A DNA stretch of 64,000 nt from Rattus norvegicus (taxonomy: Eukaryota > Chordata > Mammalia > Rodentia > Muridae): positions 84,321,710 to 84,385,709 of the forward strand of contig NC_086020.1 in the NCBI RefSeq assembly GCF_036323735.1, written 5' to 3'. Numbering within the stretch: the stretch's first letter is position 1; each line of letters starts with the position of its first letter. Shown here in pieces: positions 12,412 through 22,744 of the stretch. The notes under the pieces were generated by a model. That model was not told the DNA's origin, did not search any database, and was given only the letters and a program-made list of their open reading frames with translations. The translations under genes and the position numbers were made by a program.

Positions 12412-12547
12412 ATGTAGTGGTACACAGCTGTAATTCCACACTGAGGAGATAGAGGTAGAAGGTCAGGAGTTCAAGGTCATACTCAACTACATAGTAAATT
12501 CAAGGATAGCCTATATTACACGAGACCTTGTTTCGGAAATACAGGGA
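12412..12547 (+). repeat. B1 SINE
   Basis: Sense B1 with 'tagtggtacacagctgtaattcc', 'tcaggagttcaaggtcat' and 'cgagaccttgtttcgg'. It is truncated and diverged. Confidence 0.85.
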
Positions 12548-13024
12548 AAGAATTATGTGAAATCTGCAGTGTAGACATGACATTTCTCTTTTGGATAAAC
12601 GAAGTCATGAAGTCAGTGACACATTTGGCAAGGCACGTGCAGTATTTAATCTCTTGATGCTGGCTGACAGTAAAGACACACATGTTTTCCTAATTTGCAC
12701 TTCTGGGCCAGGCCATGGGGCTGTTATGAGCCCATCCCTTTGACTGCATGAGCTCAGATATTAACAGCGTCTGAGTAGCTCCGAAGCTTGGGTTCTAAGC
12801 CTCTTTGAATCAGCCTTCTCTTTGGTAGGCAAAGGGTGATCCTTGATTGAAGGCGTATGCCTGAAGGATAAGGCTGCAGATCTAACAGATTTCTTCTCCC
12901 CACTTTAAAGAAGGTTAGCGGAGCGGTGTCTTCTAAGAACAGAATTGCTTTAGAGTTTTCCCTCGCTCTCAGACACCCTGGTGCAAACACACCACCCATA
13001 TTAGAAAATCAGCATCGTGTCTCT

Positions 13025-13245
13025 GTGAGCTGGAGCTGCCATGACAATATACACAGACTGGGGATTAAACAACAGAGACATACTCCTCGCCTCTGGAGGC
13101 TGGAGCCGGAAGTCCAAGCACGGACAGGAATGGTCTCTCCAGAGGCTTCTCTCCTTGGCTATGATAATTACCTTTGGGTCCTCACCCCAGTTTGCTCTCA
13201 TAAACCAGACAGATTGGATTAGGATGCACTCTAATAACCCCATTT
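13025..13245 (-). mobile_element. MLT1-type MaLR LTR fragment
   Basis: In antisense, 'gctgccatgacaatatacacagactgggg', 'ttaaacaacagagacat' and 'tctggaggctggagccggaagtcc' are the 3' end of MLT1/MaLR LTRs. This is an old, pre-rodent insertion. Confidence 0.72.
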
Positions 13246-13254
13246 AAATTTACT

Positions 13255-13256
<2 letters not shown>

Positions 13257-13304
<48 letters not shown>

Positions 13305-13313
13305 TATGTGTGT
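13257..13313. repeat. (GT)n microsatellite
   Basis: About 40 bp of uninterrupted GT, then TATG-interrupted GT. It sits between the MLT1 remnant and a SINE. Confidence 0.97.
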
Positions 13314-13324
13314 CCCTGTCTGTC

Positions 13325-13625
13325 TGCGTGTCCAGGTTATGTACATGTTGGGATATGCATGCCTATGACTAGTAGGTGCATGTTCCTGTAGAAGTCAGAG
13401 GACATGTTGAGTGTGTTCCTCTATGGCTCTCTTCCAGCTTATTTCTTGAGACAAAGTTTCTCCCTGAACCTAAGTTACAGATTTGACTAGATTTGGCAGC
13501 AAGTCCCAGGTGTCCTCCTGTCTCTGGCCTCCCCATGCTCCCTGGTACTAATACTATAGCTGTTAGCTTTCATGTCTAGTCTTTGGCTGGATGTTAGGAG
13601 TCCAAACTCATGTCCCCGTGCTTGC
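13325..13625 (-). repeat. RSINE1/B4-like SINE
   Basis: Antisense body with 'gaagtcagaggacatgttgagtg', 'tttcttgagacaaagtttctccctgaacc', 'ggcagcaagtcccaggtgtcctcctgtctc' and 'actcatgtccccgtgcttgc'. This order is characteristic of RSINE1/B4 composites. Confidence 0.72.
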
Positions 13626-13694
13626 CTAGCAACACTGTACCTTGAGCATGTTAAGCATTTCCCAGTCCTTATTCACCTTTAACTTACGTGGTGT

Positions 13695-13985
13695 TCTGAA
13701 TATACTTAACCCACAGGGAGTGGTACTGTTAGAAGGTGTGGCGTTGTTGGAAGAAGTGTGTCACTGTGGGGGTGGGCTTTGGAGGTCTCCTATGCTCTGG
13801 CTCCACCCTTTTCAGAAGAGAGCTTCCTCCTAGCTGCCTGAGGACGCCAGTTTCTCCTGGTTGCCTTTGACTCAAGATGCAAAACTCTCAGCTCCTTCTT
13901 CGGCCCCATGTCTACCTGGATGCTGCCATGCTTCCCGCCATAATGATAATGGACTAAGCCTTGAATATAATGTAATAATAAATGA
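13695..13985 (+). mobile_element. Rodent MaLR-type LTR fragment (ORR1-like)
   Basis: Landmarks are 'gggagtggtactgttagaaggtgtggc', 'gtgtgtcactgtgggggtgggc', 'aaactctcagctccttctt' and 'gatgataatggactaagcc'. It matches the better-preserved copies at 15116 and 32695, and the 3' end is truncated. Confidence 0.65.
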
Positions 13986-14379
13986 TTATTTCAGAGGTTT
14001 CAGAGGAAAATAAGGACTCTCATCAGGAAGGAGTGACAAGCCATTTGTGCTCTGTTCCAACAAAGAACCTGGCTGAATGCTGCCTGTGTCTCAAGAAACC
14101 AACTAAGGCTAAATTCAAAAGCAATGGACTAGTTCTTTCAGCAGAGGAAATCTTGGGGCAGGAGAGCATCCAGGCTCCAGAGTGACTTGCTCACTTCTTT
14201 ATCCAGGTTGACAGAGAAGGAGCAACAAGTGGAGCTGAAAATGAGAGATGTGTAGGTTGGCGAGGAAGGAGTTTGAGTAAGCTTACAGTTGTGGACAAGG
14301 TAAATAAGAAGTCAGCTGCTATTGTTGGAGAGACTAGCACCACATTGAATGAGAATGTCCCCACATTATTGGACATTTG

Positions 14380-14705
14380 AACACTTAGCCCCTAGTTGGT
14401 GGCACTGTCTGAGAGGTTTGCAAGGTATGACCTAGCTGGGAGAAGCACGTTGTTGGAGTGCTTTGAGAATTTAAACATTCCGAGTTTGCCCTCTGCGTCC
14501 TGCTTGCCATTCAAGATGCTGGTGCTGAGAATCCTGTGCCAACCTCCTTCCATGCCTGCCACTTCTCTACCATGAGCTCATTCTTATGGCACACATAAGA
14601 ATGGACCCTTACCCTTCTGTAGCCATAAACCCCTTTGCAGCCTCCCTTCCATAACTTACCTTGGTCATGATTTTATCACAACAATAGAAAAACGGTAAGC
14701 TTGTG
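14380..14705 (+). mobile_element. Diverged rodent MaLR-type LTR
   Basis: A worn relative of the neighbouring LTRs: 'cccctagttggtggcactgtctgagagg' near the start, 'ccataaacccctttgcagcc' and the terminal 'cttggtcatgattttatcacaacaatagaaa'. Assignment is by shared layout only. Confidence 0.5.
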
Positions 14706-15115
14706 CACTGTTAATGAGAAACAGTACAGCACCATTAATGAGAAAACATTAGTTCACTTTGCACTGGGCCAATAGGAGAAATCTCTTGTTGTCAAGAATC
14801 TGCCCTTCAGAGCCTAGAACTTGGGAGGATACAAATTCATTTGAATGGAGAGAACCTGAGCTGAGAATGGCACCGCAGAGGATCCTTGCTCAAACACAAT
14901 TGCCTAGGGTAGTGTTGCCCCAGGTTAACTCTCCAAGACAGGCAGATGCAGCTCAGAGGATCAGGGTACATCTCAAGCTGTGGGCAGAACTTGGGAGCCC
15001 TTATCCACATGGCCAGGTAACAGCAGCGTTGTCCCTCTGTGGGTTAAGAATCCCCAGTTGGAATACATTTTACTACTTGTTTGGCTTTTTAAATGTTTCT
15101 TTTACCATGGAGTTT

Positions 15116-15442
15116 GTGATGGTTTGTATATGATTGGCCCAGGGAGTGGCACTATTAGGAGGTGTGGCCTTGTTGGAATAGGTTTATCATTTTGGGCATG
15201 GGCTTTATTTAATACCCTCATCCTGACTGCCTGGAAGTCAGTCTTCTTCCAGTGTCCTTCAGGTGAAGATGTAGAACTCTCAGCTCCTACTGCACCATGC
15301 CTGCCTGGATGCTGCCATGATCCTGCCTTGGTGATAATGGACAACCTGTAAGCCAGTCCCAATTAAATGTTATCTATATTGTAGGAGTTGCCTTGGTCAT
15401 GGTGTCTGTTCACAGCAATAAAACCCTAACTGAGACAGAGTT
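15116..15442 (+). mobile_element. Rodent MaLR-type solo LTR (ORR1-like)
   Basis: Nearly complete. It has 'gatggtttgtatatgattggccca', 'ggcactattaggaggtgtggcc', 'tgaagatgtagaactctcagctcc', 'gataatggacaacctgtaagcc' and the terminal 'gcaataaaaccctaactgagaca'. Short frames here belong to the LTR. Confidence 0.68.
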
Positions 15443-15527
15443 TTAGCAGCATTAGCTTCTTCCTGAGATAATGGACTCAAATTAGGAATGCGTAATTTAT
15501 TTAACGTATGTGAGTACATTGCTGCTG

Positions 15528-15667
15528 TCTTTAGACACACCAGAAGAGGGCGCCAAGATCCCATTACAAATGGTTGTGAGCCACTATGTGGTGGCTGGGA
15601 TTTGAACTCAGGACCTCTGGAAAAGCAGCCAGTGTTCTTAACTGCTGAGCCATCTCTCCAGCCCCAG
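15528..15667 (-). repeat. B2-family SINE (5' part)
   Basis: Antisense 'cacaccagaagagggcgcc', 'ggttgtgagccactatgtggtgg', 'tttgaactcaggacctctgg' and 'ttaactgctgagccatctctccagcccc' mark a B2 body ending at its tRNA-like head. Confidence 0.9.
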
Positions 15668-15714
15668 GAATGTATAATTGTTACATTCCGTTAATTAGTT
15701 CATTATGTGTTGTA

Positions 15715-15830
15715 TACATGTCAGCACGTGGAGGCCAGAGGACAACTTACAGGAGCTGGTTCTCACCTTTCATTGTGTAGATCCCAGTCACATTCAGGCT
15801 GGCAGCTTGAGCAGCATGCTGACCTGAGAT
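15715..15830 (-). repeat. B3-like SINE remnant
   Basis: 'gtggaggccagaggacaacttacaggagctggttctcacc' and 'agatcccagtcacattcaggctggcagc' read as an antisense B3 body lacking its head. Confidence 0.75.
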
Positions 15831-16089
15831 TTGTAATTTTTATATTAAAATTTACTTTTAGCAAATGATTAGCTAGGAGAATTTTTCTACTAACCGTTTT
15901 TCCTTTGTCTTGTTAATTGAAATATGCACTCTGGGGTAGTATATTCCAAGAGAGGGATGAGTTTTAGATTTGCTGTGTTCCTGCTTCTATGTATACGTAA
16001 CTAATTCTCTTCTACTTAACAGTTTTTCAGCTCGTGGAAAGCAGGGCTGCTTTGATCTTCCTCTCCCTGACTTCAGCCTGGTGTTGCTT

Positions 16090-16091
<2 letters not shown>

Positions 16092-16141
<50 letters not shown>
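16092..16141. repeat. (GT)n microsatellite
   Basis: About 50 bp of uninterrupted GT. Confidence 0.98.
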
Positions 16142-16142
<1 letters not shown>

Positions 16143-16149
16143 TTAGACC

Positions 16150-17085
16150 TCTGGTCCTCTGTCTGTCTGCACACTCTTTCTGTCCTCGAGGGAGGCCCTT
16201 TCTTCCCACAGTTTACTTTTTCAGGATTCAACTTCAGATTGCAAAAATCAGGCCCTAAGGAAACCTCTTTGTTTTGCTCACGACGTGCTAGGCAGAATCT
16301 TGGTTTTTTTTTGTTATTTTTTGGTGTGTGTTTTGTGTGGTGGCCTGTCTGCTGATACAGCATCTCCGTTGTTTGCAGTAAATGAAAGGAAAACATTTCC
16401 CCCATTAGTGTTCAGAAGCAAAGGGGAGTGGCTCGGGCGCTCAGCGCTTCTTCAGATGACATAAGTGTGCAGTAGATTGATGCTTTACTCCGCTCGGCCA
16501 GTTGGCTCATGTGTGGGGATGTAGTGCTTTCTTCGGTTGTTTGCTGTTTACTTCTTCGTGTAATTCTTTTTTCTTTTTAAAAATTTGGTGCCACTTAAGA
16601 CACGAAATTTGATCCTGCACAGGGAGTGTTTCTAGGAAAACAGATGGCTCTGCTTTTTTATTTCACGCAGAAAGCATCGCTCTGCTATCAAACACAGTAG
16701 ATTGTGTCCAGACTGATATCAATCCGCAGAGACTTCACGTCGTCCATATGACTACTGGCCAGATCCTGCAAACTGCCAGGAAGCACGAAACAAGTCAGAT
16801 GAACTAGGATAAAGCAAATGAACTATCGCCAGAACACAAACAAGAAAGAAGGGCTTGCATGTGAAGGGAGAGGAGGGACAGTGATTTGCAATTTTGGAAC
16901 ATTCTTTTTTCTCACAGCAGGAGGAGGTTTCAGAGCAAGCTTGATATTTTCCTGTCAGTCTTCAGTCCTTTATACAGAAAAACTAATAGTCTGTTCTAAG
17001 AAATTGGAATATCTTCTGTGCATGGCCCGATAGTGGTAACACACCCAAACACTACAGAAATGTAACCCTGTGTGAAGGCGTTTGT
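16150..17085. other. Non-repetitive flank, possible regulatory sequence
   Basis: No recognisable repeat in most of this stretch. CpGs are kept at 16430-16500 (for example 'ctcgggcgctcagcgc' and 'ctccgctcggcc') and at 16660-16750, more than in the surrounding sequence. No conserved frame is visible. Confidence 0.4.
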
Positions 17086-17089
17086 GGTA

Positions 17090-18140
17090 AAATATAAAAG
17101 CCATACACTTTAACATTGCAGCTGTAATCAATGTGGAAAAATTCACACCGTTTAGTTCACAGCACTGTGAGTTTTGACAATTCAGAGTCATGTGATCAGC
17201 ACCCCAATTAAGACCCAGAACGGATCCATTATTCACAAGGTCCCTTTATATCCTTTTGAAGATGGCTCCTGTCCCCAGGTCCTGCCTGGCAATCACTGTC
17301 CACTTTCTGTGCCCGTGCTTTGCCTTGTCCGAGTTGCCTGTGAGTGATGTCACGGAGATGAGCTCTCTGAACTGGCTCCTTCTGAGGCTCATACATCTGA
17401 GATTCCTTCATGCTACCTAGGAGGGTCCACTGTGGATGTGCTCCTTTTGCTGACCTATTTATTCATCAGTAGAAAGAGATTCACTTTTCCTTCCTTTTGC
17501 TTTTTTTGATGATTACAAATAAAAGGACTGGGAGCAAGGTTGCTCAGGACACGCCAGCTTTAGAGGAAAGCAGCAGACTATGTCTAGCAGCTTGGGAAAG
17601 TGGCCAGTGCTCCCGCCTCAGCCCTCCTGACTCGTCCTTCTAGTATATTCTACTGCCTCCTCGTGATGCAAGCCAGGGAACATCTTCTCAGCCATACACT
17701 ATAGAACACCTCATGATGTGACATACACGGTCAAAGATCTCAAATGCTTTTGCAGCCCTGAGTGAAATAGCTGTGCAAAGCTTTTGCATCTTTAAATCTT
17801 TGGATTATTTATTTCTAATTGAGCTTTGATAGGTCTTTAATTAGAAGAGAAACTCTTTACCAAGCTTGTGTTTTGCCAATATTTCTCCCCATTGTGTTTT
17901 GCCATATTTCTCTTTGTCACTTAACACCGTCTTTTGGTAGAGCAGGAGTTTTAAATTTTGATAGTTAAATTTAATTAAATCTTTGAAATAATTGAACTGA
18001 GGTTTGTTATGTCTAAGAAACCTTTGTCAAGGTCATGGCTTCTGGTATATTTAATTTGAGAAGTTTTATACCTTTAGCTTTGCATTTATGTCTGTAATCT
18101 ACTTTGGGTTAATTTTTGTTTATAGAATAAAGTGTGGAGT

Positions 18141-18176
<36 letters not shown>

Positions 18177-19230
18177 CCCCCTTCTGTCTCTATGCTGTAT
18201 TACTTTGGTAGTTCTTCATGTGTTGAATCAGTCTTGTGCTCTTAGGATAGATGTTACTTGGTTATGGTGAGCATTTTTGCATGTTTCTGTATTCTAGTGC
18301 TTAGTTGAGGATTTGTGATTGTAGTCATAAAGGATGTTGCTATGTAGTTTTCTGGTCTCAGGATGACTCCTTTTGGCATTAGGGTAGTGCTGGACTCAGA
18401 ATGAGCTTGGAAAGGGTTCCTCTTCCTTGATAGACTTGTGTTTTGTTTAATGAAACACATGCTTTCCCATGCTTTCCTGGAACTCAGTATGTTGTCAGTT
18501 TTGCAGCCTTTAGCCTCCCCAGGATTGGGGTTACAGGGATAAGCCACCCTACCTGGCCTTTGTGATACTCTTGGTGTTTATTTTGTAGAAATTTTAGGGC
18601 ATTCAAGTGAATGATTCCTTAAGCATTTTGTAAAGTCCACTGGTGAGGCTCTGTGGTTATATGTACTTTTGAAGATGTTAATAATCCTGTTTTAATTTGG
18701 TTCTCATTTTAATACTTTCCTTACTCACCTTTAGGGATAACTCGGATCCTGGAAGATAAACTTCGTTAATAATTGACTGCCTGAAAAACTTTTAGCTTTG
18801 TCAGACCAAGGAGTTATTTTTGATGGGCTCAGTTCCTTTATCTGATTAAATCCATTAATTGAACAAACCCACTCGTTTGGTAGACATTTATTGAGCATCC
18901 ATTATGGGTTAGATTTAGAAGGGAGGTTTTAGCATGAGGTAATATTCTCAGTTATTGCTGCTGGAGAGGTGTGAACTGAAGTACCTATTTATCATCCATC
19001 CATCCATCTATCTGTCTGTATATCTAGTTATATACTGGCAAAAATAAAGGTTTCTTTAAAAATATTTATTTGCTTAATGGTATTTTATTTGGTAGCTATC
19101 ATTTTAATTTGCCCAACTCTTATTTCCATAATCTGGTGTTCAATTATTTGTTCTTTTTGGAAAACTTGACTATTTCCACTTGATACTCTCATTGTTTGAC
19201 AATATCCAAGAAATTATGTAAATTATATGT
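17090..19230 (-). mobile_element. Ancient L1 (L1M-like) 3' half, fragmented
   Basis: Antisense L1 landmarks occur in order: a 3' UTR-like 'gagttttgacaattcagagtc', 'tgtctaagaaacctttgtcaaggtca' and 'gaagttttatacctttagctttgcattta' of the ORF2 tail, then an RT-region block around 18200-18450 ('atgttacttggttatggtg', 'ttagggtagtgctggactcagaatga'), then 'gatgttaataatcctg'. There are many stops and indels. It predates rodent-specific L1. It is interrupted by a GT run (18142-18174) and a short B1-like scrap (about 18510-18560). Confidence 0.75.
18142..18174. repeat. (GT)n microsatellite
   Basis: A short uninterrupted GT run inside the ancient L1. Confidence 0.97.
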
Positions 19231-20560
19231 TATTTTAGAGCCTTTTGCAGCTGACATTTGTTCTTTCCATATTAATTCATATTAATTAAATTGTGACTTA
19301 GTAAAGAAGACTTGACCTCAGTATTCTAATTAGTAGGTATTTATTCTTAGGAGAATCATGAACGCCATGGAACAAGGAAAATTAGCAGGAAAATAAGATG
19401 CAAAGAACTTTGGTTACTGATAACGCGGTGATTTCCTCTCATACGTATTAATGTTATCATCCACTAAACACTGCAATCGACAAAGAGGTTACTCTTCGGT
19501 AGGTAAGAGAAGACCTTTCATAGGTTAAAAACAATTTAGCTGATGCCTAAACAGTTGATTGTCCTGTTCCCCACTTCAGAGAATTCTGAAGTACTTAGTC
19601 TGAGTGAAATTCTTAAGGTAGAGTGAGGGGGAATTCTGCCTCTGCAAAGCAAATGGAAGTCTGCAAGCAAGAAATCTGCAGCAGGATGAATCGTTAATCA
19701 CTCTTCAAGGTCCAATTCTTCTTACTGAATTTCCCTTTTTTTGGCCCAGTGACACATTCACTGAAGGATCATGATTCTATACAATTAATTCCATGACTAT
19801 AAGTGCTGAAAAAAGAGAGGTTATTAAAACCCAGGAGACGTCTGAGTTCCAGTAAAACCATTAAGAAGGAACTAATGTGATAATAAAATGAAAAGCAATT
19901 CAAAACTTATCAGCCTAATAAAGAGTATAACCAAATATCTTATAGCAATAAAAATCTTTGGAAATGAAACAAAGAGAAAAAAAAGACCCTCCAGCTCAGA
20001 TTAACAATCTGTTATGATGGGTTTGGCCCTCATTAAATTGGCCACGGTACCTTGAAGAAGATATTTAATTATCAGGTGATTTGTAACCGTAGTCAAGGGA
20101 GAATTATGGGGGATAGTGTTTTGATGTCCTCCCTACAAACATAGTCCAGTCATAGCACTGTCACCTGCCTTTTCTGTGATTCAGTCAGAAGCAATTCGTC
20201 CCACAGCGTGGGAGTGAGTTATACGTACACATTGAAATAACACCATTCTGCCAAGAAGCACCAAGTATTTCATCTATATGAAGGGAGTCGGATGTCAAGA
20301 AATGCTTTGTGGCAGATGGCAATATGCACAGGCCTCTCATCTTCCATTTTTACAGCCCTGAGGGGAAGAGAAGATTAGGTTTCTGCACCAGGACTCCAGT
20401 TCGTTCCTACAGACGGCTGGCTTTCCTTGAAGTGGGCTGGCACCCATTCTGTCTCCAGCCTACGCAGGAATTATAGTATACACAGAGCTTCCAAGTCCCA
20501 GCCACTAGAAGCCATTAAGGAGCCGTCACGCATGGTCAGAATAACGGAGATGCCAGGCAG
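19231..20560. other. Repeat-poor, AT-rich block with retained CpGs
   Basis: No SINE, LINE or LTR landmark was found. The stretch has many TAATTA-type homeodomain cores and scattered intact CpGs ('taacgcggtg', 'atacgtatt', 'aatcgac', 'gtaaccgtag', 'tatacgtacac'), which are rare in neighbouring sequence. There is no long frame. It could be a conserved non-coding element, which I cannot test here. Confidence 0.35.
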
Positions 20561-20629
20561 GCTCCTGCTGTGTGCTTCCTCCCTGTAAACACCCATAGTT
20601 TCTCTGGCATCTTTGAATTTCTTCTATTA

Positions 20630-20752
20630 CACTTCCTCCTTCCCCTCCTCCTGTTCCTTTTCCTGTTCCTTCTCCATTTCCTTCTCCTACTCCTATTCCT
20701 CTTCGTCTTTGTTTTCTTCCTCCTCTTCCTCCTCTTCTTGTTTTCTTTTGTG
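20630..20752. repeat. Polypyrimidine (TTCCTC)n-like tract
   Basis: More than 100 bp of almost pure C/T on the + strand, composed of TTCCTC/TTCCTT units, ending where an antisense B1 begins. It may derive from that SINE's A-rich tail. Confidence 0.9.
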
Positions 20753-20885
20753 AGACAGGTTCTTACTATGTAGCCTTGGTTGATCTGGAACTTTGTATGT
20801 AGACTGGGCTAGCCTCAGCTATGCATAGCTCTGTCTGCCCTGCCTCCAGAGTGCTGGACATAGCCGCTTGCCTCTACTATGGCAC
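20750..20885 (-). repeat. B1 SINE
   Basis: Antisense 'tgtgagacaggttcttactatgtagcc', 'gactgggctagcctcagct' and 'tccagagtgctgg' mark a B1. Confidence 0.85.
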
Positions 20886-20889
20886 TATT

Positions 20890-21995
20890 CTAGCGTTTGT
20901 TTCTTTCTCCTGTCTTCTTTGTCAGGTCTTTTGACCTTTCACGACCCAGCCTTTGTTTCTTCTGAATCTCAGCATCTCATGTGTTAATCCCCTCTCCAAC
21001 AAAACAATGTTGGTAACAGGTGAACTTCTCTGTATTGATCTCTAAGAATTACAGATTGGAACGAGTTTTAAGAAGATTTGATCCAATTTCTTCATGTTAA
21101 ATAACAGGTGCCTGAGAATGGGGTGTGTCCAAGGTCATAGAAAACTGCGTTGGCGCAGGAAAGTCGGTGGTCCCAGTGTTTGCGTCTTGTCTCCCTGACT
21201 GGTTATAGACAAGACCTGTGGCTGGTCAAATCTCTAAATTGCTTGGTGGGGTCATATAAAGCCAGGGAATGAAAGTCATGACCGTTTGTTTGTTTGTTTG
21301 TTTTTTCCCTAGAGCATCAACTGGAACTGCGTTGGGGCAGAGAGGAAGTGTGGTAGCTACTCTGTGTTGCTTCCCAGCTCCCCCTCTCCCTAACCTCCCC
21401 TGCTTAGGCTGGTGTTGCCCACTCAGATTGCACACACTTTGCTGCTCTGCCCGCTGCTTCCCCATAGATCCTGCCAATATGTGCACTGGAGAGAAGCTGC
21501 AAGCCTGTTTCAGGAGGACCCACCTCCTCCCTGGAGACCAGTGACTCCTGCTTTTATCTTTCTGAAGCAATGCTTGCCTTTATACTGCAGTTTCTCGACT
21601 TGTCTAGAACTAGCCTTGTTGACTACGGCTGCCTAGGTCTGATGTGTTAGTTACTATCTGCCTTTCAAAGGCAAACAACATTGGAGGACTGTGATTTTTT
21701 CATACTAGATTCTTTGTTAATGGGCACACTTTGTTGCTGATCTGGGTGGCACACGTCCACTTGAGCCAATATTCACCATCTTATTAGAGCCCTGATTATC
21801 GATCAGCAGAGTGTGTCCAAAACTTATTACATAAGACAGAGAACAGGAATGGAAAGAGCAACAGGCATGCTTGGCAGAGCTTCCTGTCTGCCACTGGACA
21901 CTGCCACCAGCTGCTGTCAGGACCCTGCCGAGGGAAGGTTTGAGAGCACAGAGTCAGGGCTTGTTCTTGGAAGTCTATGAGGCAAGGCAGGGAAC
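20890..21995. other. Intergenic, no gene recognised
   Basis: Contains a (GTTT)n run at 21283-21305. Overlapping frames on both strands at 21226-21640 have no recognisable similarity. Confidence 0.55.
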
Positions 21996-21999
21996 TGTC

Positions 22000-22155
22000 T
22001 AAGCCTTTGATTAAAGGGTGTGAGTGCCACGTGTGCCCGCGGATGCCAGAGACCTGGTTTCTCTTGCCACCTTGTGGGTCCCAGGAATTGAACTGAGCTC
22101 ATTCAAGGTTTGCTGGTAAGTATCTTTACTAATGAGTCATCTCATTGGCCAGGCA
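22000..22155 (-). repeat. B3-like SINE
   Basis: Antisense 'ccaccttgtgggtcccaggaattgaactgagctcat' and 'gtatctttactaatgagtcatctc' correspond to a B3 body and head. Confidence 0.75.
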
Positions 22156-22164
22156 GGGCTATTT

Positions 22165-22410
22165 AAAAAGTTGTTTTCTTTAATCCTTTTTCTTGAGAAG
22201 TTTATCCATACACACAACGGGGTATAATCATATCTACCTCTGTTTCCCCACTACACCTTCTCCCACATCCCCTTCAACATTCCTTTTCCCATTTTTTAAA
22301 AAATTCTTATTTTTTTACTACCCTCTAAGTCCATATACTTAGATATGCCCATATACGCATAGATGTGACACTGTCTGCTTGGGCATGAGAAGCTGCCCAG
22401 TGGCCACATT

Positions 22411-22452
<42 letters not shown>

Positions 22453-22740
22453 CATTCTTCTTCCTCCAGTAACTATCAGCTGCCAACATCTCCTCAGGAA
22501 GGGGAGGGCTTAAAGATCATCTACCCCACCTTGCAAGGATTTTTGACTGGCTTGATCTTTTGCAGGTCTTATGCAGGCTACTCTCCTGCTGTGAATTCAT
22601 GATTCATGTTCAGGAGACAGCACTCTTTTCAGCTTCCCGCTCTGCATATTTGCTGCCTCTACTTCACAGATGTTACCCCACCTTCGGTGTGTGTGAGAAG
22701 TGACCTAGAGCACTCAGCCCGTTGGCCACTCATGCACCCC
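22165..22740 (-). mobile_element. Rodent Lx-type L1 3' UTR, truncated
   Basis: Antisense Lx landmarks: 'agaagctgcccagtggccacat', 'ttgactggcttgatcttttgcaggtctt', 'tgctgtgaattcatga' and 'gacagcactcttttcagc'. Contains a (GA)n run. No ORF2 sequence is present. Confidence 0.65.
22414..22450. repeat. (GA)n microsatellite
   Basis: An uninterrupted GA run within the L1 3' UTR. Confidence 0.97.
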
Positions 22741-22744
22741 TCTC

